Shown in pieces: positions 17,281-25,338 of a stretch of 64,000 nt of DNA; the stretch's first letter is position 1; each line of letters starts with the position of its first letter. The stretch spans positions 1 to 64,000 of the forward strand of contig JBBJJH010000017.1 of NCBI GenBank assembly GCA_037623315.1, in the 5' to 3' direction. Origin of the DNA: Halanaerobiaceae bacterium ANBcell28 (GTDB lineage: Bacteria; Bacillota; Halanaerobiia; Halanaerobiales; DTU029). Both the position numbers and the translations under genes were made by a program. The notes below the pieces were generated by a model. That model made no database searches. It saw nothing but the letters and a program-made list of their open reading frames with translations, and had not been told where the DNA came from.

Positions 17281-17454
17281 TTGTCAGAAAATAAAAAAAT
17301 AAATTATCTTGGTATTGGAATTGTAGCTGGTTCTGCTTTGGGAATTATTTTCACTTTACTTATAGGTGCAAATCTATCTTTTGGTATAATTATTGGTGCA
17401 GTTGCGGGTTTGCTTTTGGGGGCTGTTTTGGCTAATAATAAGAAAAGGAGCTGA
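17281..17454 (+). CDS. small glycine-rich membrane protein
   Basis: The product is 57 residues with two transmembrane segments (about 10-30 and 34-50) rich in Gly and Ala, including IGIVAGSALGIIF and IIGAVAGLLLGAVLANN. This resembles a glycine-zipper hairpin. A lysine-rich tail (NNKKRS) follows. The start is TTG 17281, 8 nt after AGGAGG (17267-17272); an upstream in-frame TTG at 17218 lies inside the preceding hairpin and is unlikely. It ends 4 bp before the next gene, so the two are co-transcribed. Its function is unknown. Confidence 0.65.
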   Translation: MSENKKINYLGIGIVAGSALGIIFTLLIGANLSFGIIIGAVAGLLLGAVLANNKKRS

Positions 17455-17458
17455 TTTT

Positions 17459-18583
17459 ATGAAAATTTTAGTTTTTGGTGCTGGATCACTTGGTAGTTTA
17501 ATGGCTGCTAGATTACATGAAGCTGGTCAAGACGTATCTTTACTTGCTCGGGGTCAAAGATTAGAAGACTTAAAAAAACATGGTATAGTTATCAGGGAAA
17601 AAGGGTCAGAAGAGTTAGAGGTAGCTCAGGTTAATATTGTAGAAAAATTTGAACCTGATGATTATTATGACCTGGTAATGATTGTGATGAGGAAAAATCA
17701 TGCTGATAAAATACTAGATGACCTGGCAAAGAATAATAAAGTACCTGTGTTTTTATTTATGGGAAATAATGCTGAAGGACCGGAAGAAATGATTCAAGTT
17801 TTCGGGAAAGAAAGACTTATGTTAGGCTTCCCTTTGCCTGGAGGTCATAGAGATGGACATTTAGTAGAAGTTTTACCGGTGAACGAAAAGAAAAAATATA
17901 CAATACCTCTGGGAGAAGTAGATGGTAAAGTCAGAGATCGAACCAGAGATATAGCAAATACTTTAAGTACTATGCGGGGATTTAAAGTACAAATTCGAAA
18001 AGATATGATAAATTGGTTAAAATATCATGTGGCACTCTTAATGTCTGGATTTGTTCCTGCTATATATGCTGCAGATATTAATATGAAACGTCTGGGGGAA
18101 ACAAGGGATTTAATTGTTCTGGCTGTTCGAGCTACTAAAGAGGCTATTAGGGGATTAAGAAAATCAGGTATTCCTACAAGTCCTCCTGTGGTCAGGGTAA
18201 TAGAGTACATACCTGAACCACTATTGGTAGGACTGATTGGATGGATGATGAGAAAAGAATTTGCTAAATCCTCAGTTGAAGGACATCCACGTGATGCCAG
18301 GGATGAAATGACCTATCTTTATGATGAGTTAATGTCGATTATAGATAAAAAAAATGTAAAAACAGATGCTATAGATGAGTTGAGCAAATATTATGATCCT
18401 AACACTCCATCATATCCTGAAGGCAAAAGAGAATTATCACTTAAATGGGGAGGCATCTTAACCTTTACTAATGATTCTTGCTTTAATCTTTTATTCAATT
18501 TAGGAGATGATATTAATGCGAATAACTTTGATAATTGCTACTTTACCATTATTGATTCTTGGTTTTTTAATCTGGAAATTTGA
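17459..18583 (+). CDS. ketopantoate reductase (PanE/ApbA)-family protein
   Basis: The N-terminal Rossmann domain begins MKILVFGAGSLGSLMAARL (GxGxxG), followed by the NADPH-binding LLARGQR and an ApbA-type C-terminal helical domain from about residue 180. True PanE reduces ketopantoate to pantoate, the step between PanB and PanC, but many relatives reduce other 2-oxo acids. At 374 residues it is longer than PanE (about 300), so pantoate synthesis is possible but not certain. The last 40 residues read like shifted frame and overlap the next gene by 68 nt. Losing one G from the GGGG run at 18447-18450 would end the protein at 18461. AAGGAG lies before ATG 17459. Confidence 0.78.
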   Translation: MKILVFGAGSLGSLMAARLHEAGQDVSLLARGQRLEDLKKHGIVIREKGSEELEVAQVNIVEKFEPDDYYDLVMIVMRKNHADKILDDLAKNNKVPVFLFMGNNAEGPEEMIQVFGKERLMLGFPLPGGHRDGHLVEVLPVNEKKKYTIPLGEVDGKVRDRTRDIANTLSTMRGFKVQIRKDMINWLKYHVALLMSGFVPAIYAADINMKRLGETRDLIVLAVRATKEAIRGLRKSGIPTSPPVVRVIEYIPEPLLVGLIGWMMRKEFAKSSVEGHPRDARDEMTYLYDELMSIIDKKNVKTDAIDELSKYYDPNTPSYPEGKRELSLKWGGILTFTNDSCFNLLFNLGDDINANNFDNCYFTIIDSWFFNLEI

Positions 18584-18812
18584 AATTGTTGATATAATTG
18601 CTGGCTATGATGAAAGTAAAACTAAAGATAAAAGTGGATTGGCTAAATGGGTTGGAAGAAATCTCTTGATTATGGGTGCTTTGCTCTTACTATTAATAAT
18701 TATTGATATTTATCTTAATCTTTCCCCCTCATTAATACTAATACTTATGTTACTTATAATGGGTGTAATTAGTATTTTTACAGCTATGGGAACTAAAAAA
18801 TATGAGAAATAA
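18516..18812 (+). CDS. DUF3784-like small membrane protein
   Basis: The protein has 98 residues and three hydrophobic segments (about 2-20, 47-65 and 70-90). The soluble turn AGYDESKTKDKSGLAKWVGRN is the DUF3784 signature: a membrane helix, then AGY(n/d), then a helix carrying a conserved Trp or Gly. Its function is unknown. The start is ATG 18516 after AGGAG at 18502-18506; an in-frame ATG at 18507 is too close to that site. The apparent overlap with the preceding reductase frame is suspicious and discussed there. Confidence 0.75.
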   Translation: MRITLIIATLPLLILGFLIWKFEIVDIIAGYDESKTKDKSGLAKWVGRNLLIMGALLLLLIIIDIYLNLSPSLILILMLLIMGVISIFTAMGTKKYEK

Positions 18813-18898
18813 GATAAGTTTTATTCCAGTAAATATATTTTACTTTTACTTATCAAGATATATAATATCTTATATCCTAATAATAAGGAGGTCTCACT

Positions 18899-19867
18899 TT
18901 GAGTTTAGAGATAGTTAGAAAAATACTTATATTTTTACCTGTTATAGCTATATTTTCTGTAATTGCTCTCCTAATAAATCATAAATACAAGCTAAATAAA
19001 GAAAGCAAAGAATATCCTGCTCCTGGAAATATAATTAATATAAATGGTTGTAAAATGCATGTATATGCTGAAGGTCAGGGAGAAAAAACCTTTCTGTTCA
19101 TGGCTGGACATGGAACCCCTAATCCGACTATTGATTTTAAGCCTTTATGGATGAGACTTAAGAATGAGTATAAGATTATTGTTGTTGAAAAAGCAGGATA
19201 TGGTTGGAGCCAGGTTTCAAATGGTCCAAGAGATATAGATACAATGCTTGAAGAAACACGGAAAGCTCTTAAACTATCAAAGGAGAAAGGACCATATATT
19301 CTAGTTCCTCATTCAATGTCTGGGTTAGAAGCAATATATTGGGCTCAAAAATACCCAGATGAAGTAAAGGCAATTATAGGGCTTGATCCATCAGTTCCTG
19401 ATTTTGTTGGAAAGCATCTTCAAATTCCCAATAAATTTCAGCTATTATTCATGTATTTTATATCTAGAATAGGTTTGTCCAGATTTATACCAGAGTCAGA
19501 ATTAAAAGAAAGGTTTCCTTTACTTGCTTTAGAAGACTTGTCAGTTGAAGATATTAATCAGTATTTAGCAATATTTTATAAAAATGGATATTCGAAAAAT
19601 GTGCTGAATGAAATTGATTATTTAAGTGAAAATGTAAAAAAAATAAAAGCAAAAGGCTTACCTATTGAGACACCAATGTATTTTTTTATTTCTAATGGCG
19701 ATGAACTTACTAAAGAATGGAGAGAAATATTAACTTCTTATGTAAATCAACTTAATAATGGTAAGTATAAATATCTTGATACTGGACATTATCTTCATCA
19801 TGAAAAAGCAGACACTATTGTTAAAGAAATAATAAATCAATTAGATAATTGGTCGGTATTGAAATAA
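18899..19867 (+). CDS. membrane-anchored alpha/beta hydrolase
   Basis: The protein of 322 residues has one N-terminal hydrophobic anchor (about 8-27) and then an alpha/beta-hydrolase domain. MAGHGTPNP is the oxyanion strand. The nucleophile elbow is PHSMSG, with Pro and Ser replacing the usual glycines at -2 and +2. The catalytic His lies in DTGHYLHHEK near the C-terminus. It is probably an esterase or lipase-like enzyme on the outer face of the membrane; the substrate is unknown. The TTG start at 18899 follows AAGGAGG. It lies upstream of an oxidoreductase gene remnant. Confidence 0.85.
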   Translation: MSLEIVRKILIFLPVIAIFSVIALLINHKYKLNKESKEYPAPGNIININGCKMHVYAEGQGEKTFLFMAGHGTPNPTIDFKPLWMRLKNEYKIIVVEKAGYGWSQVSNGPRDIDTMLEETRKALKLSKEKGPYILVPHSMSGLEAIYWAQKYPDEVKAIIGLDPSVPDFVGKHLQIPNKFQLLFMYFISRIGLSRFIPESELKERFPLLALEDLSVEDINQYLAIFYKNGYSKNVLNEIDYLSENVKKIKAKGLPIETPMYFFISNGDELTKEWREILTSYVNQLNNGKYKYLDTGHYLHHEKADTIVKEIINQLDNWSVLK

Positions 19868-19935
19868 ATATTATAGAAAGGTGGTAGATCTAAATAGTTG
19901 GATTTACAGCTACGATTAGAACAAAATCTTATTAG

Positions 19936-20070
19936 AGAAACAAATCCAAAAAAGAAAAAATAAAAAAGCTATATCTTGCTGGACAGTGGCTCATGTCTCC
20001 AAGAGGATTGTCATGTGCTGCCGTAACAGGGAAATTTGCTATTCAAAGAATATCTAAGTACACAGAATAA
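19936..20070 (+). pseudogene. 3' remnant of an FAD-dependent oxidoreductase gene
   Basis: An open stretch of about 44 codons follows a stop at 19933-19935 and lacks a plausible start. It encodes KLYLAGQWLMSPRGL, then SCAAVTGKFAIQRIS, ending at TAA 20068-20070. This is near-identical in pattern to the last residues of the intact oxidoreductase encoded at 22013-23485 (LYLAGQWLFSPGGLSGAAV, then SGKFAIQRL). It is the C-terminal FAD-binding segment, and the upstream 450 or so residues are absent. Most likely a paralogous gene was deleted or replaced here. It sits between the alpha/beta hydrolase and the pseudo-rhomboid fusion. Confidence 0.82.
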
Positions 20071-20090
20071 AAAAAGGGGTTGTAAAGATA

Positions 20091-21830
20091 ATGTTTGAAA
20101 AGTTAAAAGTCAAAGAGAATCCAATCACCATAATAATATTTTTAATCTCAGCCATCATATTCTTTCTGGCAGGGGGAACCGATCCTGAGAACATCAGGTT
20201 TCTAATTTTCAACTATGAAACATTACCCCAAAGATGCTATGGAATTTTGACCTATGCTTTTGTTCATCTGGATTGGTTTTATTTCATTATTAATATGGGG
20301 ATACTTATATTTGTAGGAATCTGGGTAGAACGTTTAATTGGTTCACAAAAGTATCTTATACTCGTGCTGAGTTCAATTTTAGTCGGTGGTATAGCCCTGC
20401 TACTTGAAAAAATTATAGGGATGGGCTTTGGCGCTGGAGCAGCTGCAATTCTTTTTTATTATTGTTTTGCCCTTCCCTGGGAAAGGGAACTACCGTTTAA
20501 GCTACCAAATATTGTGCTTCCCGTTGCTTTAATAATTTTTTTTACACTTGGTATAATCTTTAGATGGCTGCCACCATTATTCCATCTTTATTCTTACATC
20601 ACAGGGGCATTAGTGGGTATTATTTTTCTTGGAATATACAAAAGCAAGATCAAATTAACTATTGCCTTCTCTATTATTCTATTAATTTTTCTTCTTTTGT
20701 TTGTAAGGGATTCCTTTGAAGCGGTAAATAGGGATGATTTAGCAGAGATTGTTGCAAGAGATACCCTTGTCTTTTCCCATGAGGTTCCTACTGAAGTAAG
20801 TACACGTTTAGGAACTTATGATGCTCTTATTATCGGAGAAACTCATGATATTTCTGGACATCAGGAATTGCTTGTTTCTATGCTCCCAGGTCTCTATCAA
20901 GAAGGGTACCGTTATTTTCTTTTAGAGTGGCATCAAGCAGATAGTTGGATTCTTAATAATTATGTACAAAGTTCAGTACCCCTTCAAATGAGTGAGATGA
21001 TGGATAGAGTTTATGGAGTCTTTCTGGAAGGAGTTAGAAAATTCAATTCAGAGCTGACGGATTGCGAAGGCTTTATTGTTAAAGCTATGGATATAAACTG
21101 GTCTAGCGAGACATTTGTCAGTAGTTTGGAGGAGTTTGCTTATAGATTAGAAAATACAGAAGTCCTGGATGATTTTGTGGCCAGTGTCAGAGCCGGAGAT
21201 AGTTATGGAAGACAGTTTAGAAGCCTGGAAAATTATTTAGAAGATAATCGTTCAGAATATATAGCTCAATGGGGTCAATCCTATTGGGGCATTCTGGAAG
21301 ATATGATTTATGCTGAATCTCGCTCTCGTATAGTGCGAAGTTTACCTGGGTTTATAGGTTTTCAAGAGCGACACCGGGAAGAAGTGATGAAAGACCTTGT
21401 GGATAAATATTTAGAAAGGGCAGGAAGGGTAGTAATAAATACTGGTTCTTATCATGCACAAAAGGAATATCGCTTTGGTTCGCCAAAAGAATGGCTGGCT
21501 GAGTATCTGGTGGATCCCGATCATCCTCTAAGCAGTGGAAATGTTTATTCTCTCAGAGTGGTTCCAGCTCAGGGTAGAATGAGATTTGGAGGAGAAATCA
21601 GACTCTTCTCTTTAGAAGAAAATTCTTCGCCAGGGGAACTCTTTTTTCTAATGTCTGAGTTGGCAGGAGAGGAACTTGCCTTTCTATCATTAGATGATGA
21701 GGTTTTTATGGAGAATAATATTGAAGTTAATTATCATCGTAATCAATTTAATTACCCGGTAAAAAGACACTATGATGGCTTTATTCTACTACCTAGTGTT
21801 GAATTCATAGGATATGAACCATCTATCTAA
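20091..21830 (+). CDS. inactive rhomboid-like membrane domain fused to EreA/ChaN/TIKI-type domain
   Basis: The protein has 579 residues. Residues 1-205 hold six to seven hydrophobic segments in a rhomboid pattern: FVHLDWFYFIINM with His59 and Asn68, WVERLIGSQKY after TM2, GFGAGAAAI at 112-120 where active rhomboids have GxSGA, and His165 before the last glycine-rich helix. The nucleophile Ser is replaced by Gly116, so it should be proteolytically dead. Residues about 215-480 resemble the erythromycin esterase/ChaN/TraB/TIKI superfamily: IIGETHD (248-253), LLEWHQAD (277-284) and INTGSYH (449-455). I read this as a membrane pseudo-rhomboid carrying an extracytoplasmic metallo-hydrolase-like domain; topology and activity are inference. 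A GGGG ribosome binding site precedes the ATG. Confidence 0.7.
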   Translation: MFEKLKVKENPITIIIFLISAIIFFLAGGTDPENIRFLIFNYETLPQRCYGILTYAFVHLDWFYFIINMGILIFVGIWVERLIGSQKYLILVLSSILVGGIALLLEKIIGMGFGAGAAAILFYYCFALPWERELPFKLPNIVLPVALIIFFTLGIIFRWLPPLFHLYSYITGALVGIIFLGIYKSKIKLTIAFSIILLIFLLLFVRDSFEAVNRDDLAEIVARDTLVFSHEVPTEVSTRLGTYDALIIGETHDISGHQELLVSMLPGLYQEGYRYFLLEWHQADSWILNNYVQSSVPLQMSEMMDRVYGVFLEGVRKFNSELTDCEGFIVKAMDINWSSETFVSSLEEFAYRLENTEVLDDFVASVRAGDSYGRQFRSLENYLEDNRSEYIAQWGQSYWGILEDMIYAESRSRIVRSLPGFIGFQERHREEVMKDLVDKYLERAGRVVINTGSYHAQKEYRFGSPKEWLAEYLVDPDHPLSSGNVYSLRVVPAQGRMRFGGEIRLFSLEENSSPGELFFLMSELAGEELAFLSLDDEVFMENNIEVNYHRNQFNYPVKRHYDGFILLPSVEFIGYEPSI

Positions 21831-21903
21831 GAGTATAAATACATTAAAATTATTTAACATAACTTGAACAATTCAGCTCCCTATTAAAATCCCAATAGAT
21901 TAT

Positions 21904-21932
21904 TTGACAATCACTTATAACATAAGTATAAT
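21904..21932 (+). promoter_or_regulatory. consensus sigma-A promoter for FAD oxidoreductase gene
   Basis: A perfect TTGACA at 21904-21909 and a perfect TATAAT at 21927-21932 have a 17-bp spacer, about 80 bp before the start codon. Confidence 0.85.
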
Positions 21933-22012
21933 TTACATTAAATGAAATATTTTCTAATCATTATAGTAGGTTTAGTTAATCAAATTAAATAGGAGATAAA
22001 GGGGTATATATC

Positions 22013-23485
22013 ATGAATAAAATAATAATTATTGGTGGAGGTATATCAGGTTTAAGTGCCGGGATTTATGCACAAAAATATGGTTTTGAGAGTGTTGTCT
22101 ATGAAAAAAATAGTTTTTTAGGTGGGGAATGTACTGCATGGACTAAAAAAGGTTATCATATTGATGCTTGTATTCACTGGTTAACAGGTACTAAAGAAGG
22201 GAATGCTTTGAATTCGATGTGGAATGATATTGGAGTATTAGGTGATGTAGGTATACAGCGCTTGAAGACTTTTGCTACAGTTAATTATGATGGTATTATC
22301 GTTAAATTATATCGAGATATTAATAAAATAAAAAAACACTTTCTAGAAATAGCTCCGGAAGATGAAGGCGAAATAATAAAATTTTGTAGATATATTAAAG
22401 CATTTGCAAACTTTCATATGCCCAGTAATAAACCATTTGAACATATGAGCATACTAGAAATATTTAGTTTTTTCATTTCCATGATAGGTCCTGGAAAATA
22501 TCTAAAAGATTTAAGTAAGATTACCATAGGTGAATATGTAAAAAGATTTAAAAACCCAGCATTAAGGATTGCTATACAATCAAAATTTCCCTCTAACTTA
22601 AGTGCTCATACTTTAATTGTTATATTAGCTGCTTTTATAAGTGGTAATGCTGATATTCCTGTAGGTGGTTCGAGGGCGATGGCTAAAAGAATGGAAGATA
22701 AGTATAAAAGTCTAGGTGGTAAAGTTAGTTTAAATAAAGAAGTTACAGAGATAATAGTTAAAGATAATTCTGCAAAAGGAGTTATTTTTAAGGATGGCGA
22801 AGAAGTTTATTCTAATTATATTATTCCGGCATGTGATTTAAATATAACTATGAAAAAGTTATTGAAAGATAAATATAAAGTCCCAGAATTTGAAGAGAAA
22901 TTTAAAAACACAGATAAGTATCCGATATATTCGGCTTTATTTATTGCTCTAGGTGTTGATGCGGATTTATCATCTTATTCACCAAATTATTATTTCAAAA
23001 CAGATAAGTATGATTTTGAAAATTATCAAAAAGAAATAATAACAATGAAACATTATTGTTATGAAGCATCGTTTGCCCCAAAAGGAAAGTCCGTAGTAAC
23101 AATACCAATAATAGCAAATTATCAATGGTGGAAAAACAAATATAAGAATATTGATGTTTACAGAGAAGAAAAAAAAAGACTAGCATATACAATAATCGAT
23201 AGAATAGAAAAACATATTCCAATGCTTAAAGATAAGATAGAATTACTAGATATAGCAACACCTATGACTTATGAAAGATATTTCTCTGCATATCGAGGTT
23301 CCTGGATGTCTTTTGGAATAACACCTGAAAGTAAACGCTTTAGAAATAATGGGAAAATAGAAGGTCTTAAGAATTTATATTTAGCTGGGCAGTGGTTGTT
23401 TTCTCCTGGAGGACTTAGTGGTGCTGCAGTTTCAGGTAAATTTGCTATTCAAAGACTTTGTAAAGAAATAAAAATAAAGATATAG
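22013..23485 (+). CDS. FAD-dependent oxidoreductase, phytoene desaturase-like
   Basis: The protein (490 residues) starts with a dinucleotide-binding fold, IIIIGGGISGLSAGIYAQKY, with the acidic strand end VVYEK and the GGECTAW loop typical of the amine oxidase/phytoene desaturase superfamily. It ends with the second FAD-binding segment NLYLAGQWLFSPGGLSGAAV and a short basic tail. The central region carries the substrate domain and gives no further clue. No carotenoid genes are nearby, so a desaturase function should not be assumed. It has its own consensus promoter and a terminator shared with queF. A paralogous 3' remnant lies 2 kb upstream. Confidence 0.88.
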   Translation: MNKIIIIGGGISGLSAGIYAQKYGFESVVYEKNSFLGGECTAWTKKGYHIDACIHWLTGTKEGNALNSMWNDIGVLGDVGIQRLKTFATVNYDGIIVKLYRDINKIKKHFLEIAPEDEGEIIKFCRYIKAFANFHMPSNKPFEHMSILEIFSFFISMIGPGKYLKDLSKITIGEYVKRFKNPALRIAIQSKFPSNLSAHTLIVILAAFISGNADIPVGGSRAMAKRMEDKYKSLGGKVSLNKEVTEIIVKDNSAKGVIFKDGEEVYSNYIIPACDLNITMKKLLKDKYKVPEFEEKFKNTDKYPIYSALFIALGVDADLSSYSPNYYFKTDKYDFENYQKEIITMKHYCYEASFAPKGKSVVTIPIIANYQWWKNKYKNIDVYREEKKRLAYTIIDRIEKHIPMLKDKIELLDIATPMTYERYFSAYRGSWMSFGITPESKRFRNNGKIEGLKNLYLAGQWLFSPGGLSGAAVSGKFAIQRLCKEIKIKI

Positions 23486-23495
23486 AGATATAAAA

Positions 23496-23534
23496 AATTT
23501 GATGCCTGAGATTTATCAACTTAGGCATCAAATT
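23496..23534. terminator. bidirectional terminator between convergent genes
   Basis: AATTTGATGCCT on the left pairs with AGGCATCAAATT on the right, giving about 12 bp around a 15-nt centre that can pair further. It lies between the oxidoreductase gene and queF, with A-rich and T-rich flanks suitable for both directions. Confidence 0.8.
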
Positions 23535-23570
23535 ATACTTTTAGATAACTTTAAAGATAAAACTTATATT

Positions 23571-24068
23571 TTATCTATTATCTATATTTTCTGGGTATAA
23601 ATCATGATTGAATAATCTCTTATTAGCTACATCTTCCCAGCGTGTATCCTCTTTTCCATAATTACAGTAGGGATCTATAGAAATACCTCCACGAGGAAGA
23701 AATTTCCCCCAAACTTCAATATATTTTGGATCAAGTAATTTTATTAAGTCTTTCATTATAATATTTATACAATCTTCATGAAAATCTCCATGGTTTCTGA
23801 AACTAAATAAATATAGTTTTAATGACTTACTTTCAACAAGTAATTCATCAGGCACATATGAAATATAAATTGTTGCTAAATCAGGTTGACCTGTCATAGG
23901 ACAGAGGCTTGTGAATTCAGGACAATTAAATTTCACAAAATAATCATTTTCTGGATGTTTATTATTAAAATTTTCTAAAATTGAAGGATCATATTCATAT
24001 TTATATTTTGTATTTTGATTTCCTAAAAGAGAAATATCTTTTAAGTCATGTTCATTTCTTCCACTCAT
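23571..24068 (-). CDS. queF: NADPH-dependent 7-cyano-7-deazaguanine reductase
   Basis: QueF reduces preQ0 to preQ1 in queuosine biosynthesis. The protein of 165 residues is the unimodular (B. subtilis) type. [12 protein letters not shown] holds the thioimide-forming Cys56 and catalytic Asp63. [23 protein letters not shown] is the family signature that binds NADPH and holds the substrate Glu. The start on the minus strand is ATG 24068 after AAGGTGG; an in-frame GTG at 24080 overlaps that site. It overlaps the end of queT by 17 nt, so the two form one operon under the preQ1 riboswitch. No other queuosine genes are in the window. Confidence 0.95.
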   Translation of the reverse strand: MSGRNEHDLKDISLLGNQNTKYKYEYDPSILENFNNKHPENDYFVKFNCPEFTSLCPMTGQPDLATIYISYVPDELLVESKSLKLYLFSFRNHGDFHEDCINIIMKDLIKLLDPKYIEVWGKFLPRGGISIDPYCNYGKEDTRWEDVANKRLFNHDLYPENIDNR

Positions 24069-24546
24069 TAAAATAACCACCTTTTTTTATTTGTTTTATC
24101 ATTAAGACACCAATAATTGCTGGTATTATTTGTCCAATAGATATACTAAAAGCTAGTGCTGTGTATGGAATTCCAAGAATATAAGAAAGCCAGATTGGTA
24201 CTATTAAACCTGGGCCAAATACTATAGGTAGTGCAATAAACCAATCATTAAGCTTATGTTTTTTAATTAAATATACTGCTCCTGCAGTTATTAAACCGAC
24301 AATTAAACCTCCAATTATATCAGGTAAACCCAGTCCTCCCATTAATATATTACTTAAAAAATTACTAAGAGCTAAGGGTACAATTAAAAAAGGAAAGAGG
24401 CCGCTTAAAGCATAAAGAGAAGTAGCTACTCTGATTTGAAATTGTCCAAAAGCAAAACCTTGTGTTAGAAACATAATGGCTATATATAAGCCCATTATTA
24501 TTCCCGATAAAGCTATTTTTCTGTTTGTATTAAAGTTTTTATACAT
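24052..24546 (-). CDS. queT: QueT-family queuosine precursor ECF transporter S-component
   Basis: The product is an integral membrane protein of 164 residues with about five to six spans. It matches Que[38 protein letters not shown] (the ligand-side helix) and [16 protein letters not shown]. QueT is the substrate-binding subunit of an ECF transporter that salvages preQ1 or queuine, working with a shared energising module encoded elsewhere. The minus-strand start is ATG 24546 after GAGGTG; an in-frame ATG at 24561 is upstream of that site. A preQ1 riboswitch and terminator precede it, in keeping with its ligand. Confidence 0.9.
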   Translation of the reverse strand: MYKNFNTNRKIALSGIIMGLYIAIMFLTQGFAFGQFQIRVATSLYALSGLFPFLIVPLALSNFLSNILMGGLGLPDIIGGLIVGLITAGAVYLIKKHKLNDWFIALPIVFGPGLIVPIWLSYILGIPYTALAFSISIGQIIPAIIGVLMIKQIKKGGYFNEWKK

Positions 24547-24577
24547 TTTTATACACCTCATAAATTTATTCAGGCAT

Positions 24578-24600
24578 AAAAAAAGAGCATATTCTGCTCT
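24578..24600 (-). terminator. riboswitch-controlled terminator before queT
   Basis: On the minus strand AGAGCA and TGCTCT form a 6-bp stem with a 5-nt loop, followed by seven T. It lies between the preQ1 aptamer and the queT ribosome binding site, as an expression platform should. Confidence 0.75.
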
Positions 24601-24686
24601 ATAAACTAATTGAGAGTTCAGTTAAATAAGTAACATTTTCAGTTATAGTATATTGGATACTTACAACATTATATAACTGAGCTCAG

Positions 24687-24727
24687 CCCGTAGTTTTGTT
24701 TATAGACAGGATGGTTTCGAACTGTCT
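24687..24727 (-). ncRNA. preQ1-I riboswitch aptamer
   Basis: Read on the minus strand, AGACAG and CTGTCT form the P1 stem around a 12-nt loop containing AACC. The A-rich tail ATAAACAAAACTACGG follows, and its terminal GG can pair with the loop CC to form the pseudoknot. This closely resembles the Thermoanaerobacter preQ1-I aptamer, whose tail is TTAACAAAACAAGG. It begins about 10 nt after the expected transcription start and precedes queT-queF. Between aptamer and terminator, the segment at 24672-24684 can pair with either 24640-24647 or 24614-24624, a possible switching element. Confidence 0.78.
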
Positions 24728-24743
24728 TATTTAATTATATGTA

Positions 24744-24772
24744 ATTATAGCACTAAGAAATATTATTTTCAA
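24744..24772 (-). promoter_or_regulatory. promoter of queT-queF
   Basis: On the minus strand TTGAAA (24772-24767) and a perfect TATAAT (24749-24744) are 17 bp apart. The start would lie near 24737, just before the aptamer. Confidence 0.75.
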
Positions 24773-24783
24773 GTATTTTTTTC

Positions 24784-24812
24784 TTGACAAAAAATAAAAC
24801 GAGTGGTACACT
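24784..24812 (+). promoter_or_regulatory. promoter of second GntR/ABC operon
   Basis: A perfect TTGACA at 24784-24789 and TACACT at 24807-24812 have a 17-bp spacer. The promoter is back to back with that of queT-queF. Confidence 0.65.
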
Positions 24813-24841
24813 TATTTACAAGAGTAAGCAAGTAAATAAGT
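24810..24841 (+). promoter_or_regulatory. 10-bp inverted repeat, likely GntR operator
   Basis: ACTTATTTAC at 24810-24819 and GTAAATAAGT at 24832-24841 are perfect inverted repeats with a 12-bp spacer. They overlap the -10 and the expected start. The regulator gene downstream is the natural candidate to bind it. The remaining leader to 24948 is AT-rich without recognised features. Confidence 0.6.
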
Positions 24842-24960
24842 AATCAACAAATTATTTTTTTAACCCACCTAGTCACATAACTAACTAAGCAATTAAGTAT
24901 TAATTAATATTATCATACTGCAAAAATAAGCTTATGCTATTTAAAATTGGAGGTGTATTA

Positions 24961-25338
24961 GTGAAAACAACTATTGATGACACAAAGCCCATCTATATTC
25001 AGATTGCAGAAATTTTAGAAGATGAAATCCTGGAAGGTAATTTAAAAGATGATGATCAAGTAATGTCAACAAATGAACTTGCCGAAATCTATCGGATTAA
25101 TCCTGCTACAGCAAGGCAGGGAGTAAACATACTAGTTGATGAAGGGATTATTTATAAGAAAAGGGGGATTGGTATGTTTGTGACACAGGGAGCCAAAAAT
25201 TTAATTATAAATAAAAGAAAGAAAGAATTTCATAATCAATATATACCAGAATTATTTGATGAGGCTTCAAAATTGAATATCAGTAAAGAAGAATTAATGG
25301 AAATGATTAAAAATTATAAAGGGGGTCAGGATCAATGA
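24961..25338 (+). CDS. GntR family transcriptional regulator, YtrA-like
   Basis: The protein of 125 residues has a winged helix-turn-helix (about 10-75) with IYIQIAEILEDEILEG, MSTNELAEIYRINPATARQG and IYKKRGIGMFV. A short helical tail follows (ELFDEASKLNISKEELMEMI). The start is GTG 24961, 6 nt after GGAGGT (24949-24954); an in-frame ATG at 24934 lies upstream of that site. It overlaps the ATPase gene by 4 nt (ATGA). The recognition helix differs from that of the regulator at 14762, consistent with the different palindrome in front of it. Confidence 0.88.
   Translation: MKTTIDDTKPIYIQIAEILEDEILEGNLKDDDQVMSTNELAEIYRINPATARQGVNILVDEGIIYKKRGIGMFVTQGAKNLIINKRKKEFHNQYIPELFDEASKLNISKEELMEMIKNYKGGQDQ

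Noticed and set aside
19895-19963. A short frame beginning TTG near 19898 after AAGGTGG, reading LDLQLRLEQNLIRE, slightly like a sigma-54 N-terminus
   Set aside because: It stops after about 22 codons and the resemblance is too short to support a gene or remnant.
24578-24612. A preQ1-like hairpin plus ATAAACTAA on the plus strand
   Set aside because: It is the reverse complement of the queT terminator; the real aptamer is on the minus strand at 24687-24727.
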